Shown here in pieces: positions 43,588 through 53,061 of a stretch of DNA of 64,000 nt. Source of the stretch: a virus; IMG/VR virus record IMGVR_UViG_3300026097_000011, positions 62,001 through 126,000 of that record. One strand, written 5' to 3'. Within the stretch, counting starts at the first letter, position 1; every line of letters begins with the position of its first letter. Position numbers and translations under genes: made by a program. The notes under the pieces are model-generated. The model made no database searches. It was not told the DNA's origin and saw only the letters and a program-made list of their open reading frames with translations.

Positions 43588-43781
43588 TTTTTTGGTTTTA
43601 GTGAATTTAATTTTGCTTCTTTATGGTATTTCTTTAATTCAATATACCCGAATGTGTCTTCAAATTTTTTATAGTACAATTCTATATATTTTAAAGTTAC
43701 ATTGAAGTGGTCTAATGATTCACATGAATCTATCATATCAATCACCTTGTTTTTGGTTGCAAGTTGTTTAATTATTTCCAT
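43584..43781 (-). CDS. Small hypothetical protein (65 aa)
   Basis: 65 residues, helical and lysine-rich (YIELYYKKFEDTFGYIELKKYHKEAK). No family recognised. It lies 6 bases after the gene at 43788. Confidence 0.6.
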   Translation of the reverse strand: MEIIKQLATKNKVIDMIDSCESLDHFNVTLKYIELYYKKFEDTFGYIELKKYHKEAKLNSLKPKK

Positions 43782-43787
43782 GGTTTT

Positions 43788-44135
43788 TCATAATGATAAT
43801 AGATTAGTCCACTCTGTATCAGGTGGCATAATTGTTACTTCTACATTTACTTTACTTGCATGTTCTATAATAGCGGTTAACATGTTTGATGTGTACATTG
43901 GGCCTCCTCCGTACTTTCCTTTTGCACATCGGTATTTAGATCCAGACTGACCTATAAACATAATTGATTCTTCGTCTTCTTCAATTGACGTTATTCCACT
44001 GTTTAGTTTCCATCTATCACTATCTAAATATCCTCCATACCATGTGGCAAATACTTTATAAAATAATTCGTCCTCATTTCCGTTATCGAACCTAAGTACT
44101 AGCCATTCATTAGGGTTTTCTGTAAAAGTATTCAT
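43788..44135 (-). CDS. Hypothetical protein (115 aa)
   Basis: 115 residues, with aromatic-rich beta sequence (WLVLRFDNGNEDELFYKVFATWYGG) and a C-terminal helix-plus-strand. No known family. It overlaps the cytidylyltransferase gene end by 4 bases. Confidence 0.65.
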   Translation of the reverse strand: MNTFTENPNEWLVLRFDNGNEDELFYKVFATWYGGYLDSDRWKLNSGITSIEEDEESIMFIGQSGSKYRCAKGKYGGGPMYTSNMLTAIIEHASKVNVEVTIMPPDTEWTNLLSL

Positions 44136-44554
44136 ATTGATGATTTTATTCTTTCTCTTAATTCAGTACTTGAAAAATGATGATTTCTTTCGTTATAGTA
44201 AATATCAATGTTTCTATATTCACAAAGTTCCTTTGCTGTAAAGTTTTTTTCTAGATAATCACTTCCAATAATTCTAATATCCAACTTAAACGTTAAAAAT
44301 ATTTCCATTAATTCTTCTTCGGTTTGATATGGAATTATTTCGTCTACATATTTACACCCGCTTAATTGAATATACCTTTCAACTAGTGATTGTATTGGTT
44401 TATTTTTATCAGGACGGTCTAATGTAGGATCAGTATGTAAAGCAACTATGAGGTAATCACATTGATCCTTTGCTTCTTGTAACATTTTTACATGACCTGC
44501 ATGAAACATATCAAAACTAGAACATGTTATTCCGATTTTATTTTTACTCTTCAT
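44132..44554 (-). CDS. Cytidylyltransferase-family protein (TagD-like)
   Basis: 140 residues. GITCSSFDMFHAGH gives the HxGH nucleotidyltransferase motif (His18, His21), and HHFSSTELRERI gives the C-terminal (S)STxLRxR motif. Length fits glycerol-3-phosphate cytidylyltransferases (about 130). It would make a CDP-linked precursor, perhaps for surface polymers, but substrate is not certain. Confidence 0.82.
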   Translation of the reverse strand: MKSKNKIGITCSSFDMFHAGHVKMLQEAKDQCDYLIVALHTDPTLDRPDKNKPIQSLVERYIQLSGCKYVDEIIPYQTEEELMEIFLTFKLDIRIIGSDYLEKNFTAKELCEYRNIDIYYNERNHHFSSTELRERIKSSI

Positions 44555-44565
44555 TTTTATCCTAT

Positions 44566-44871
44566 TTATATTTTCCCACTTGAACTTCCTTCTCTTAATT
44601 TATTAGCTAACATTTCTAGAGTATCTTTAACTATTTGATTTCTCTTAAATGGCTTTCCTATTATTAATAGAGTTCTCAACATTCCTCTATCATTTTCTTT
44701 TAAAAAACCTTTTAAGTATTCATTAAATTTTTCTAATGATTCACTACTTGGCTCAGGGGATGCTTTAAAAGAAAATACGTCTAAATGTTTTTCACCTTTC
44801 AAAATATTTACACAATCTTCATAAACTTTATTATAATTAATAATTCGTTTTTGTGATTCTTTACTATTCAT
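44566..44871 (-). CDS. Hypothetical protein (101 aa)
   Basis: 101 residues from MNSKESQKRI. A GTG at 44967 would extend it over the small interrupted gene and is less likely. It is helical with EKFNEYLKGFLKEN and LRTLLIIGKPFKRN. Function unknown. Confidence 0.65.
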   Translation of the reverse strand: MNSKESQKRIINYNKVYEDCVNILKGEKHLDVFSFKASPEPSSESLEKFNEYLKGFLKENDRGMLRTLLIIGKPFKRNQIVKDTLEMLANKLREGSSSGKI

Positions 44872-45031
44872 TTTTAATTTGTTTTTGGCCTTCTTGTCGT
44901 TCTGTTTTATGTAAAAATCTCTTAAATGCTTTATTAGTCCTGCTATTGGGCGACACCGAATGCCCACGGAAAGGTCTTTTACCCCACTATTCTCTTCCTC
45001 TTCTCTTATTTGCGTTCTGACCGTGTGCCAT
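44864..45031 (-). pseudogene. Small basic gene interrupted by an in-frame TAG
   Basis: ATG at 45031 reads MAHGQNANKRRGRE, then TAG at 44987-44989, then WGKRPFRGHSVSPNS...KAFKRFLHKTERQEG and a TAG followed directly by TAA. Sequence after the TAG is plainly protein-like and in the same frame. It is either a nonsense mutation (one base from Tyr TAC/TAT), readthrough, or a suppressed amber. Confidence 0.5.
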
Positions 45032-45182
45032 TTTCTAATTCTTTTTCTAAATCAATTGCAGCCGTTTTTCGTTGAAGTGTTTTATGTTGATGCCCAGCTT
45101 CTCCGTAACCCATCTTTTGAGTTCCAACTCCACCTTTATTAGATTTCACTCTCTTTTTTCTCTGTTTCTTCGTTTTCGGCAT
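45006..45182 (-). CDS. Small very basic protein (58 aa)
   Basis: MPKTKKQRKKRVKSNKGG...TQKMGYGEAGHQHKTLQRK then an acidic tail ending NGTRSERK. It overlaps the end of the gene at 45139 by 44 bases and the start of the amber-interrupted gene by 26 bases. Rich in Lys and Arg, it may bind nucleic acid. Confidence 0.5.
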   Translation of the reverse strand: MPKTKKQRKKRVKSNKGGVGTQKMGYGEAGHQHKTLQRKTAAIDLEKELENGTRSERK

Positions 45183-45441
45183 CTTCTTTTTTATTTATTT
45201 TTTCAGCTAATCTAAGAACTCGATACCATGCAATTGGAGTTTTCATTTTAATCTCTCCAGCTTCACCGTCTTCATTCCATACTTTAATAGCTTCATCGGC
45301 GACTGCTTTCAATTCAGCTTTATCTTCTTCGATTTTAGTCTTAAGAGTATTCATGATGTCTATTGCTTTAGCATCTAAAAAACTAGAACCCCAGTTTATC
45401 TTGCTAAATAAGTAATCGATATCGTCGTTTAGATTTGACAT
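45139..45441 (-). CDS. Hypothetical protein (100 aa)
   Basis: 100 residues, helical and acidic (KTKIEEDKAELKAVADEAIKVW) with a Glu/Lys-rich tail. No family recognised. First gene of the minus-strand accessory cluster, transcribed away from the RuvC-like gene. Confidence 0.65.
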   Translation of the reverse strand: MSNLNDDIDYLFSKINWGSSFLDAKAIDIMNTLKTKIEEDKAELKAVADEAIKVWNEDGEAGEIKMKTPIAWYRVLRLAEKINKKEDAENEETEKKESEI

Positions 45442-45721
45442 GTTATTATTTTTTAATATTCATCTATATATTACTTAATAAAATATCAGAGTTTCATTTG
45501 GGAAATTTTTTGGGGGTCACTCTTCGCGCTACTCTATAGTACCTCTTTATACTAAGGTAGAGTTAAAGTAAAGATAAAGAATACTAAGTAATATCCCACC
45601 CTCCTACCCTATTTTTACTATGTTATTTTGAAAGGTTTTAAAAAAAGAGATAAATAATTATATTAATTAAAACTTTTTGTTTATATTAAAGTATAAGCTA
45701 ATATAAAATAGTCCCCAATGA
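45442..45721. other. Divergent intergenic region
   Basis: 280 bases between the divergent genes at 45139 and 45722. No gene is supported. It holds a late-type ATAAATAA (45650-45657, 72 bases before the RuvC-like start), a stretch of G's (TTTTTTGGGGGTC) and short inverted pieces such as TACCT...AGGTA. I see no clear terminator or riboswitch. Confidence 0.4.
45650..45657 (+). promoter_or_regulatory. Late-type promoter motif ATAAATAA (distant)
   Basis: Same box as the other late units but 72 bases before the RuvC-like gene, so it is weaker evidence. Confidence 0.35.
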
Positions 45722-46393
45722 ATGACAATAATATCCATAGATTTCTCAGTTCTTTACCCTGGAGTATGTATATGTAAAGATTTTAAAGAATACCAATGGG
45801 TTTCCGTTGTCAATTCTAATACGACTAAAAAACATAGGGCTAATTTAGAAGACCTTGTTTTAAAATATCCTTCGATACATTTATCCTACACAGAGTCAAA
45901 AAGACGTAAAGATGAACAATATCATGTTACAGAAAGGATAAAACTTCACAATTACTTAGAAGCTACAAATCTTTTAATTTCTCAATTAAATGACGTAGTT
46001 GATAAAACAGATGACCTTCTTATAGCGATTGAAGGTATCTCATTTGGATCTAAAGGTAATGCTTTAGTCGACATATCTCAAGCCACCGGTATCATTAAAA
46101 ATAAATTAGTCGACACATTTCTTAACGGAGATGTAAGTCGATTTTTTGTATTTAGCCCCGGGGAATTGAAAAATGCGATCGGCTGTAAAGGTAACGCACC
46201 GAAAGGAGATATATTCACCGCTTTTAAAGAAGAACCGCTTTTAGACTCAGTTAAAGAGTCTGACCTTCATAAAGCAGTCTTAGAAGAAGACTGGATAACT
46301 ACAAATAAAAGCGATATTGTTTCTCCTATTATGGATATGATTGATGCGTATTTAGGTGTAGTTAAGATACACAACATACTCGATCAAAAATAA
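45722..46393 (+). CDS. RuvC-like Holliday junction resolvase
   Basis: 223 residues. IISIDFS (Asp), IAIEGISFGSKGN (Glu) and SPIMDMIDAYLGV (two Asp) give the catalytic carboxylates of the RuvC/RNase H fold, with ELKNAIGCKGNAPKGDIF typical of phage resolvases. It resolves recombination junctions before packaging, the role of endonuclease VII in T4. It precedes the gp55-like gene by 10 bases. Confidence 0.82.
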   Translation: MTIISIDFSVLYPGVCICKDFKEYQWVSVVNSNTTKKHRANLEDLVLKYPSIHLSYTESKRRKDEQYHVTERIKLHNYLEATNLLISQLNDVVDKTDDLLIAIEGISFGSKGNALVDISQATGIIKNKLVDTFLNGDVSRFFVFSPGELKNAIGCKGNAPKGDIFTAFKEEPLLDSVKESDLHKAVLEEDWITTNKSDIVSPIMDMIDAYLGVVKIHNILDQK

Positions 46394-46403
46394 TACAAAT
46401 AGG

Positions 46404-46817
46404 ATGAGTAATCAACCAAGAAAGAGAAAAAAAAGAGGTGACAAACATTATGTAAATAATAAAGAGTTCACCGCAGAAATTATTAAATGTAAAAAAACTG
46501 ACGAGCTATCTAAATTCGCAATTTCTTGTTTTGTAGCACTAGCTAACAGAGCAGTAAATAAAATGTATTATGGAGATTATAGAGATAGAGAAGATTGTAT
46601 TCAATCAGCCTTACTAGACTGTCTTAAATACTGGAGAGGATTTGATCCCGCTAAAGCTGAAGTACCTAATGCATTTGCATATTTTACTCAAGTGTGTAAA
46701 AATGGATACGCTAAGCAATGGAAAGCAATTCATAAGAAAACTGGATTACAAGACGATGAGCCATTGGATTTTATATCTTTGAGTACATCAGGTGATGGAG
46801 CTATTTACAGCATCTAA
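46404..46817 (+). CDS. 55: Late transcription sigma factor (T4 gp55-like)
   Basis: 137 residues. YRDREDCIQSALLDCLKYWRGFDPAKAEVPNAFAYFTQVCKNGYAKQWKAIHKK matches the sigma region 2-like core of gp55 (T4 has a similar FDPEK...NAFAYFTQ segment). It directs host RNA polymerase to late promoters together with the sliding clamp; gp33 is not identified here. The ATAAATAA boxes in this window are its likely targets. Confidence 0.82.
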   Translation: MSNQPRKRKKRGDKHYVNNKEFTAEIIKCKKTDELSKFAISCFVALANRAVNKMYYGDYRDREDCIQSALLDCLKYWRGFDPAKAEVPNAFAYFTQVCKNGYAKQWKAIHKKTGLQDDEPLDFISLSTSGDGAIYSI

Positions 46818-46819
46818 TG

Positions 46820-46827
46820 ATAAATAA
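46820..46827 (+). promoter_or_regulatory. Late-type promoter motif ATAAATAA (baseplate gene)
   Basis: Begins 27 bases before the ATG at 46847 and just after the sigma factor stop. Confidence 0.6.
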
Positions 46828-46846
46828 TATAAACTAAATCACTATA

Positions 46847-49800
46847 ATGGTAGTTCAAAATCTTAATTTCTTCGATAAGTTTGGTAAGAACATGAATCTT
46901 GACTGGAATACAGATCGAGAGTTATGGGAGGGAACTATTTATTTCCCAGAAATATCAACGTTTGTATATGATAATGAAAACATATTTATACTAGAGGATG
47001 ATAATGGAGATTATAAATTTCCAGTAATAAATCCCGGTACTGCTCTTAAATTCGAATGGATAGACAATGAAATTGAAGACGAACTAATATTATATGAAGT
47101 TGAAAAAGATTACGATCTAAATAACTTTTTCATAAACAAGAAAGATTCAATTGAAGTTTCATATGACGATTTAATTCCAGTTTCTGGAGGATCATCTATA
47201 GATATAAAACTTCCACTTCAAATTAATGTAGCGTTCAATCCAACTAATGAGATTAGATATGAAAGAATTTTATGTATGTTCTCAGTTGATCAAAATACTG
47301 GTGAAAAGACAAAAATTGCTGAATTAAGGTTTTATGGCGAAGGGGTTACAGAAGATGAAAGATTTGGAGTATGGGCTAGAAACTTTGGAATTAAATTCAA
47401 TAAAGAAGATGCAAACATACTAAAAGATTACGATATAAAAGAGGCATACCCAGATTGGACCCAATTGAATATGGCTCGTAAAAATCTATTGGTAAATAAA
47501 GACCAAGTATATCCGTATATTGGGACATATAAGGGACTTAATAATTTTGTAAATATTCTTGGATATAAAGATGTACTTGGTATTAAAGAGTACTGGACTA
47601 ATATCAATAAGAAATCTCCATACTATGATAAACAATTCATGGTTGATATAACAGATTACCTAGATGACGGTAAAATTGATGAGGTGAATATCTTAGATAA
47701 GAATCGTAAAATTAAGCATGGAAAACAATTTAGAAAAACGGAATGCCTTGCTCTAGTTTATCAATTTACACAAGCTACGGATAACTTCGATGATGATGGA
47801 ATTCCTGAAGTTGAAGAAACCACAGAATTTACAGTTGATGAAATTTTCTATAAACTAAATAGATTACGAGATAAGGTTGAAACTGAATTTTTACCAATAA
47901 ATGTAAAGATTAAAGATATAATAGGTGAGTTCATATATTTTCAAAAGATAACTATAAAATTCTGGCCAGATGATACTAAGATATTTGACTATGATCTTAA
48001 TGAGTACTCGGAATTACAAGTATATCCTGATAAAAATGTAGACTTTAAAATTAGGTCTCTTGTTCCGCTTCTAAGAAAGGAGCATCCTAATGGAGCGACA
48101 TTCGGACGCGTTATATTTAATAATGGTGTTCAAAATCCATTTGAACACAGCCAAAAATATTCACCATCTGATATTCCTCAAATGGTGGATTACATAACTG
48201 AATTCTATGATAGAACAAAGGAGATGCAATTTCCAGATATAGGTAAACGATTATTATGGGAAGAGGGCGATGATCCTGAAATGATTATTGGAGCAGCGTG
48301 TGTTTTCAATATATACAATGAGAAATTCACATTCGAAACTTTCAAAGGGGTTACATTTGAGGACTTAGAATCAATGGGATCATATGACCCATATTATACT
48401 CTTGAAAACTTAGATTTCAAAAACTTTTATGAAATAACATGGAGAATTACAAAAGACGCTCCTAATCCATATTCATTTGAATACAGAGGAAAAATAGAGG
48501 ACCTATGGCAACTCCCACATTTTCTACCATATCATGGAACATATAGACTAACGGTAGAGCTACATGACTTCTATGGAAATTCAAATGCATATAGTAAATT
48601 CATAACTGTTCAAAGTGATCAAGTTGCTCACGTTGTAGCAGTAACAAGACTAGAAGATAAATTTAACTATCAATTAGATAATTTAGATAATGTTCAATTG
48701 AAAGATTTTGGGACAAGTCCTAATTATTTTCCAAGAGTTTCAGTATTAGATAATGAGGAAGCAATAAGTGAAGTCGATATTGATAAACAATTACTTCAAT
48801 TTGCATGGTATTATAAAAACAGATATGGAATGGGTCAAAATCTATATGATGTAGAAATATTTAATGAAGGAACTGGAACTTATGTTCCATATAAAGACCC
48901 CTCACAAAATCATCCAAAGAAATTATACTGGGGATTAGGAGAAAATAATGAGCCTATTAAACTTCAAGATTTCAAAGGCATGACAATGAAGTCTCTATTC
49001 TTTATGAGGCTTTCTGATCTAATTTACGTAGATGACTTTAATGCTGGATTCTATTTAAGAAATCCTACACCTGGAAAAGTTATTCAAATTTCGTTGTTTA
49101 CACCATATGAAATTCCTCAGTTTACTGACTTAGATGATTTAATTAATCAATTAAATGCAAGTGAACATCCTGGAATTAAGTTATTTAACTATGAAATAAT
49201 CAATGGTAGAAAATCAGATGATCAATATATAGTACATGCACAAGCAGAATATTTGAGTAAGGAAATGTATCATATTTTAATGGACGATGGAATTAATACT
49301 GGAAGTCCTAAAACGAGTCCTCAAACTTCAAGTCCTGGATCAGGATTATCAGATGTTGATAAGTATACATTCTTCTTACCTCTTGAGATTTATTCAAAGA
49401 GATTAATGAGCTATCTAAAATCTACATATCCAATATTAGACGATGAAACTATGTTCCTATTTGCTAAAACTTCTGATATAATAAGTGGAGCTGTACAAGA
49501 TCCTAGCTTTTGGGTAGATAAGGAATATTGGAAATTTGAAAACAATAAACAAATAGGATATCTTCCTACTTTAATGGATCAAAACTCTTTCAATATAAAT
49601 GATATAAAAGTATATGAGTCTTCTTTTAATGTGCCTGAAAATACTCCAGTTTTTCTAAGTGTTAATAACATAGATGGAAAGCTAGAATATATATGGACGT
49701 TAACTAATTTAGATACACTTGAAGAAGTAAAAGTAAGATCAGTTCCATTCTTTGCATGGAAATTTAAAGATCTAGGAAGATTTACAATTCATGTTGAGAT

Positions 49801-49927
49801 TCACGATAATAGGGGTAACATCTATATGAATGAGATTCATCAGATGATAAACGTACTACCTAAAGAACAGTACATAAAAAATATTGAAACTAGGTTAAAT
49901 AGGAGAAAGAATAATCTTTTAAACTAA
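46847..49927 (+). CDS. Large baseplate protein with Ig/PKD-like domains
   Basis: 1026 residues, close to T4 gp7 (1032), though size is the only link to gp7. A beta-rich N-terminal part is followed by a helical segment (TYKGLNNFVNILGYKD...), then PKD-like domains (around 545-590 and 930-985, ELHDFYGN and EIHDNRGN). First of a collinear series of huge virion genes, led by a late-type promoter. Confidence 0.75.
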   Translation: MVVQNLNFFDKFGKNMNLDWNTDRELWEGTIYFPEISTFVYDNENIFILEDDNGDYKFPVINPGTALKFEWIDNEIEDELILYEVEKDYDLNNFFINKKDSIEVSYDDLIPVSGGSSIDIKLPLQINVAFNPTNEIRYERILCMFSVDQNTGEKTKIAELRFYGEGVTEDERFGVWARNFGIKFNKEDANILKDYDIKEAYPDWTQLNMARKNLLVNKDQVYPYIGTYKGLNNFVNILGYKDVLGIKEYWTNINKKSPYYDKQFMVDITDYLDDGKIDEVNILDKNRKIKHGKQFRKTECLALVYQFTQATDNFDDDGIPEVEETTEFTVDEIFYKLNRLRDKVETEFLPINVKIKDIIGEFIYFQKITIKFWPDDTKIFDYDLNEYSELQVYPDKNVDFKIRSLVPLLRKEHPNGATFGRVIFNNGVQNPFEHSQKYSPSDIPQMVDYITEFYDRTKEMQFPDIGKRLLWEEGDDPEMIIGAACVFNIYNEKFTFETFKGVTFEDLESMGSYDPYYTLENLDFKNFYEITWRITKDAPNPYSFEYRGKIEDLWQLPHFLPYHGTYRLTVELHDFYGNSNAYSKFITVQSDQVAHVVAVTRLEDKFNYQLDNLDNVQLKDFGTSPNYFPRVSVLDNEEAISEVDIDKQLLQFAWYYKNRYGMGQNLYDVEIFNEGTGTYVPYKDPSQNHPKKLYWGLGENNEPIKLQDFKGMTMKSLFFMRLSDLIYVDDFNAGFYLRNPTPGKVIQISLFTPYEIPQFTDLDDLINQLNASEHPGIKLFNYEIINGRKSDDQYIVHAQAEYLSKEMYHILMDDGINTGSPKTSPQTSSPGSGLSDVDKYTFFLPLEIYSKRLMSYLKSTYPILDDETMFLFAKTSDIISGAVQDPSFWVDKEYWKFENNKQIGYLPTLMDQNSFNINDIKVYESSFNVPENTPVFLSVNNIDGKLEYIWTLTNLDTLEEVKVRSVPFFAWKFKDLGRFTIHVEIHDNRGNIYMNEIHQMINVLPKEQYIKNIETRLNRRKNNLLN

Positions 49928-49940
49928 TTTAATCAAATCG

Positions 49941-49948
49941 ATAAATAA
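49941..49948 (+). promoter_or_regulatory. Late-type promoter motif ATAAATAA
   Basis: Begins 28 bases before the ATG at 49969. No further box is seen before the following fibre and baseplate genes, which probably share this transcript. Confidence 0.6.
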
Positions 49949-49968
49949 AATAAAATAATTCTATAACA

Positions 49969-50943
49969 ATGGCATTTACACCAGTAAATTTACCGATTCA
50001 AGAGATGTTGCAGAGCGATTTCATCGTTGATTTAGCACAAATTCATAATTCAAATGTACTTCTTTTGAAGGACAAGTTAGAAGATGTGATTAATAATTTT
50101 GAGTTCGATACTAACACTATTTCAATCGGAACAGACAACCCAATTAACAGCATTAGAACTCAAGATATAGTTATCCAAGATGGAGGATTTATATTTCAAA
50201 CTGGAGTTCCAAATCAGATAATTGCAAGACTATTTAAAAATGGATCTGATGAATCTGTTTTAAATGTAGATAATATAACAGTTGATTCAGGAATTGATGC
50301 TGATAATATAACTATAAATGATATTACAATAAATAACTCTGCTACTTTTGCAGGACCAGTTGTTGCTAATGGATCATTTGATTATGAAGGGTCTCTTATT
50401 GAATCAAAAGAATCAGTTTCAGTGCTTGTTGAAAAAGTAGCAAATACAGCAGTTGGTACGATTACATTATCTAATACATCAAGGAAAAATATATACGTGA
50501 CACTTACTGCTGAAACAACAGTTGGACCAACTAGAGTATGGGATGGATCTGCTTTTGTAGGAACATTAACTGATATTATACTAAACATTGATTTTGATGC
50601 TACTAATCCTCCTGCAGAAAATACTTCATTTACTATTCATATTGTAGATGTAGTTGAAAACTCAGGTTCAGTTAGCATTGTATCAAATATTAATGCAGTG
50701 GGTACTCCTCCACCTGTTCAAATAGCAACTGGGGTAAATCAAAGTACTACTGGAACAATTATCATGCATCATGACTTAGTAGCAGAGGGACAGAAACTAG
50801 CAGTTAATCATCAAACTAACGCAATGTTTCAATCTCAAGCGCTATTAAGATATGGACATAATGCTACATTCAATTATATAATTGATAATAACTCTAATGA
50901 CAGACTGTTGATAACATCAATGGTGGGATTAGAAATATACTAA
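49969..50943 (+). CDS. Virion structural protein, probable fibre or collar component
   Basis: 324 residues, mainly beta with repeated Asp/Asn/Ile/Thr-rich turns (NVDNITVDSGIDADNITINDITINNSATF) typical of trimeric tail fibres. The N-terminus MAFTPVNLPIQEMLQSDFIVDLAQIHNSN resembles attachment domains of baseplate-bound proteins. No known family assigned. Confidence 0.7.
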   Translation: MAFTPVNLPIQEMLQSDFIVDLAQIHNSNVLLLKDKLEDVINNFEFDTNTISIGTDNPINSIRTQDIVIQDGGFIFQTGVPNQIIARLFKNGSDESVLNVDNITVDSGIDADNITINDITINNSATFAGPVVANGSFDYEGSLIESKESVSVLVEKVANTAVGTITLSNTSRKNIYVTLTAETTVGPTRVWDGSAFVGTLTDIILNIDFDATNPPAENTSFTIHIVDVVENSGSVSIVSNINAVGTPPPVQIATGVNQSTTGTIIMHHDLVAEGQKLAVNHQTNAMFQSQALLRYGHNATFNYIIDNNSNDRLLITSMVGLEIY

Positions 50944-50960
50944 AATAATAATTAATAGAG

Positions 50961-53057
50961 ATGGCTGTTACACCATTATTAAAACCGATTCAAAATAAGA
51001 AAGGAATCTTATACACCTTTCAAAGTGCTTTAGAGGATATTGATCTAAAGGTTGCTAATGGTGAGAACAATGTTAGATACTCTAAATTTGCATTACTTAA
51101 TATTCCTAATTTTGGAACTCCAGATTCTCTAGAATTTGATAATAAATTTCAATTTTTAGCACAAGGAGAATCTACATTATTAGAGGGATTAAATACGGAC
51201 CAAAATATAAACTTAGCTCAGAGTTTTCAAAGTTATGCACTTAATATGGAGGCACTGTTAATTAGTCGTCCTCAATATATGAGAGATGCTGAAAGAACCG
51301 TATCGGAGCGAGTATTTTGGAAATGGCTAAAGGAATCTGGCTCTATCAGATTCAGAGATGCTAATGCAATTGAGAAAAATACAGACATACTTGAAACTGA
51401 AAAACGATTTGTAGAGGAATACAATGCAACTAGCACATATGAAAGAGTAGTTCAATATATCGGAGACATTGACGTTGTTAATTCAATAAAGTCTCCAGAA
51501 AATTCTTACACAGAGGTTTATATTCATATTCCTACTAATGTGGGAAGTACAACTCATGTATTATTCGAATCTATTAAAGATGATAATTATTATCCTAATA
51601 TGACTGTTGCAAATAACGCAAAAAATCCATTAGATATAGAATACTTATCTGGTAGAAGATTTGATGAAACACATCCATTTGGATTATCAGTAAAAGCATA
51701 TTACGATTTAGATGATGCAAGTGTTTATACTGAAATTTCTGATGAATTTGGAGGAAATACTGTGCCAGGTAATTGGTTTACTCAAACAATTAATAACTCA
51801 TATTATACTGATAATATAAATGGAGAATATGATATAGCGAATACAGACTGGATAACTAAGCAGCTTGGAGTAGATTCAGTTGGATATGCTAGAACTACAC
51901 TTGATGGAATATCATTAGATTTCAACTTGGATAATTATAAACTAGCTGCTGAAAACCCAAATATTAAAGTATTTTCACAATTTAATGATTACATTGCAAA
52001 TAAAGACTTTCAATATAATGCTATCCTAATTTATTATGATACATATGATGCAAATGATTTAGATGCGAATGGAAACCCTAATTCATTTACAACTAATTTA
52101 TATGGGGTAATGTTCCTTGATAAAATTGAACAGGCAGGATTAGAATTTGAAATTCCGTCAATTACAAAATATAAACCAGATCCTCTTAATAAGACAAACG
52201 GTAATTCATTCTCTTATAAAATGAATCTTAAATTAGATACTTCTGTTGAAAACGTACTGGTTGAAAAATCAATCAATGATTATTCTACTTTTTCAATGGA
52301 TTTATTTACTGATGTTTTAACTGAATTTAAAAGAATCCAAACTAGGTTAAATGATAAGTTGTTAGAGATAGAAGGAATAACACAAGAAGTTAGAGAGTTA
52401 AAGGACTTAATGATTAACAGTGAGGACCTTAATGAGTTAAATCTAAAAATAGATAACTTAGAAACATCAGTCACTGAAAATCAAGCTATTTTTAATAATA
52501 CAGGAGAATTAATGAGAATGATAGAAAATGTAAATGATAAAGTAGTCGATATAACAAATGGAGATGCAAATATTGAAGTTACATATAACACTGATGTTCT
52601 TAAAGCAGGAGATGGAATGAGACTTGATAAACGTACCCCTAATAGAGTTAGACTTGAAAATACAAATCAAGAATATAATATATCTAATAATTCAATTGTG
52701 AGTATTTTCGATAATAACGTAATTGAGCTTGGAAGATACTCTAATTATATTAGACATGAAAACAACGGAGATGTAATTATATTAATAAGAGATCTAGAAA
52801 TATTCATAGATGACTCTACTATTCCATGGAGTAAAGGTCAAACTTTAAAGTTAGTAATAGATGATGAATTAAATCCAGATGTATACGACCTTAAAATTAA
52901 AACTGATGCTATTAATAAGGCTGGAAACGGAGTATTTGGAACTACTATTGGAGTATTCAATGACTTAGATTTTACTCCATCTGGAAACAGGCCAATTTTT
53001 GAAATCATATGTATAAATGCAGAAACTCTAGAATTTAAAATAGACAAAATAAGATAA
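50961..53057 (+). CDS. Virion structural protein, baseplate-associated
   Basis: 698 residues. Helical N-terminal part (about 1-130), beta-rich middle, then a coiled coil (about 455-530, FKRIQTRLNDKLLEIEGITQEVRELKDL) and a beta C-terminal domain with GVFGTTIGVFNDLDFTPSG. Gene order places it in the baseplate or short-fibre series. Function not assigned. Confidence 0.72.
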   Translation: MAVTPLLKPIQNKKGILYTFQSALEDIDLKVANGENNVRYSKFALLNIPNFGTPDSLEFDNKFQFLAQGESTLLEGLNTDQNINLAQSFQSYALNMEALLISRPQYMRDAERTVSERVFWKWLKESGSIRFRDANAIEKNTDILETEKRFVEEYNATSTYERVVQYIGDIDVVNSIKSPENSYTEVYIHIPTNVGSTTHVLFESIKDDNYYPNMTVANNAKNPLDIEYLSGRRFDETHPFGLSVKAYYDLDDASVYTEISDEFGGNTVPGNWFTQTINNSYYTDNINGEYDIANTDWITKQLGVDSVGYARTTLDGISLDFNLDNYKLAAENPNIKVFSQFNDYIANKDFQYNAILIYYDTYDANDLDANGNPNSFTTNLYGVMFLDKIEQAGLEFEIPSITKYKPDPLNKTNGNSFSYKMNLKLDTSVENVLVEKSINDYSTFSMDLFTDVLTEFKRIQTRLNDKLLEIEGITQEVRELKDLMINSEDLNELNLKIDNLETSVTENQAIFNNTGELMRMIENVNDKVVDITNGDANIEVTYNTDVLKAGDGMRLDKRTPNRVRLENTNQEYNISNNSIVSIFDNNVIELGRYSNYIRHENNGDVIILIRDLEIFIDDSTIPWSKGQTLKLVIDDELNPDVYDLKIKTDAINKAGNGVFGTTIGVFNDLDFTPSGNRPIFEIICINAETLEFKIDKIR

Positions 53058-53061
53058 TATA

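Noticed and set aside
44872-44967. GTG-initiated extension of the gene at 44566
   Set aside because: It would overlap the small interrupted gene, and the extra residues are basic noise in another frame of that gene.
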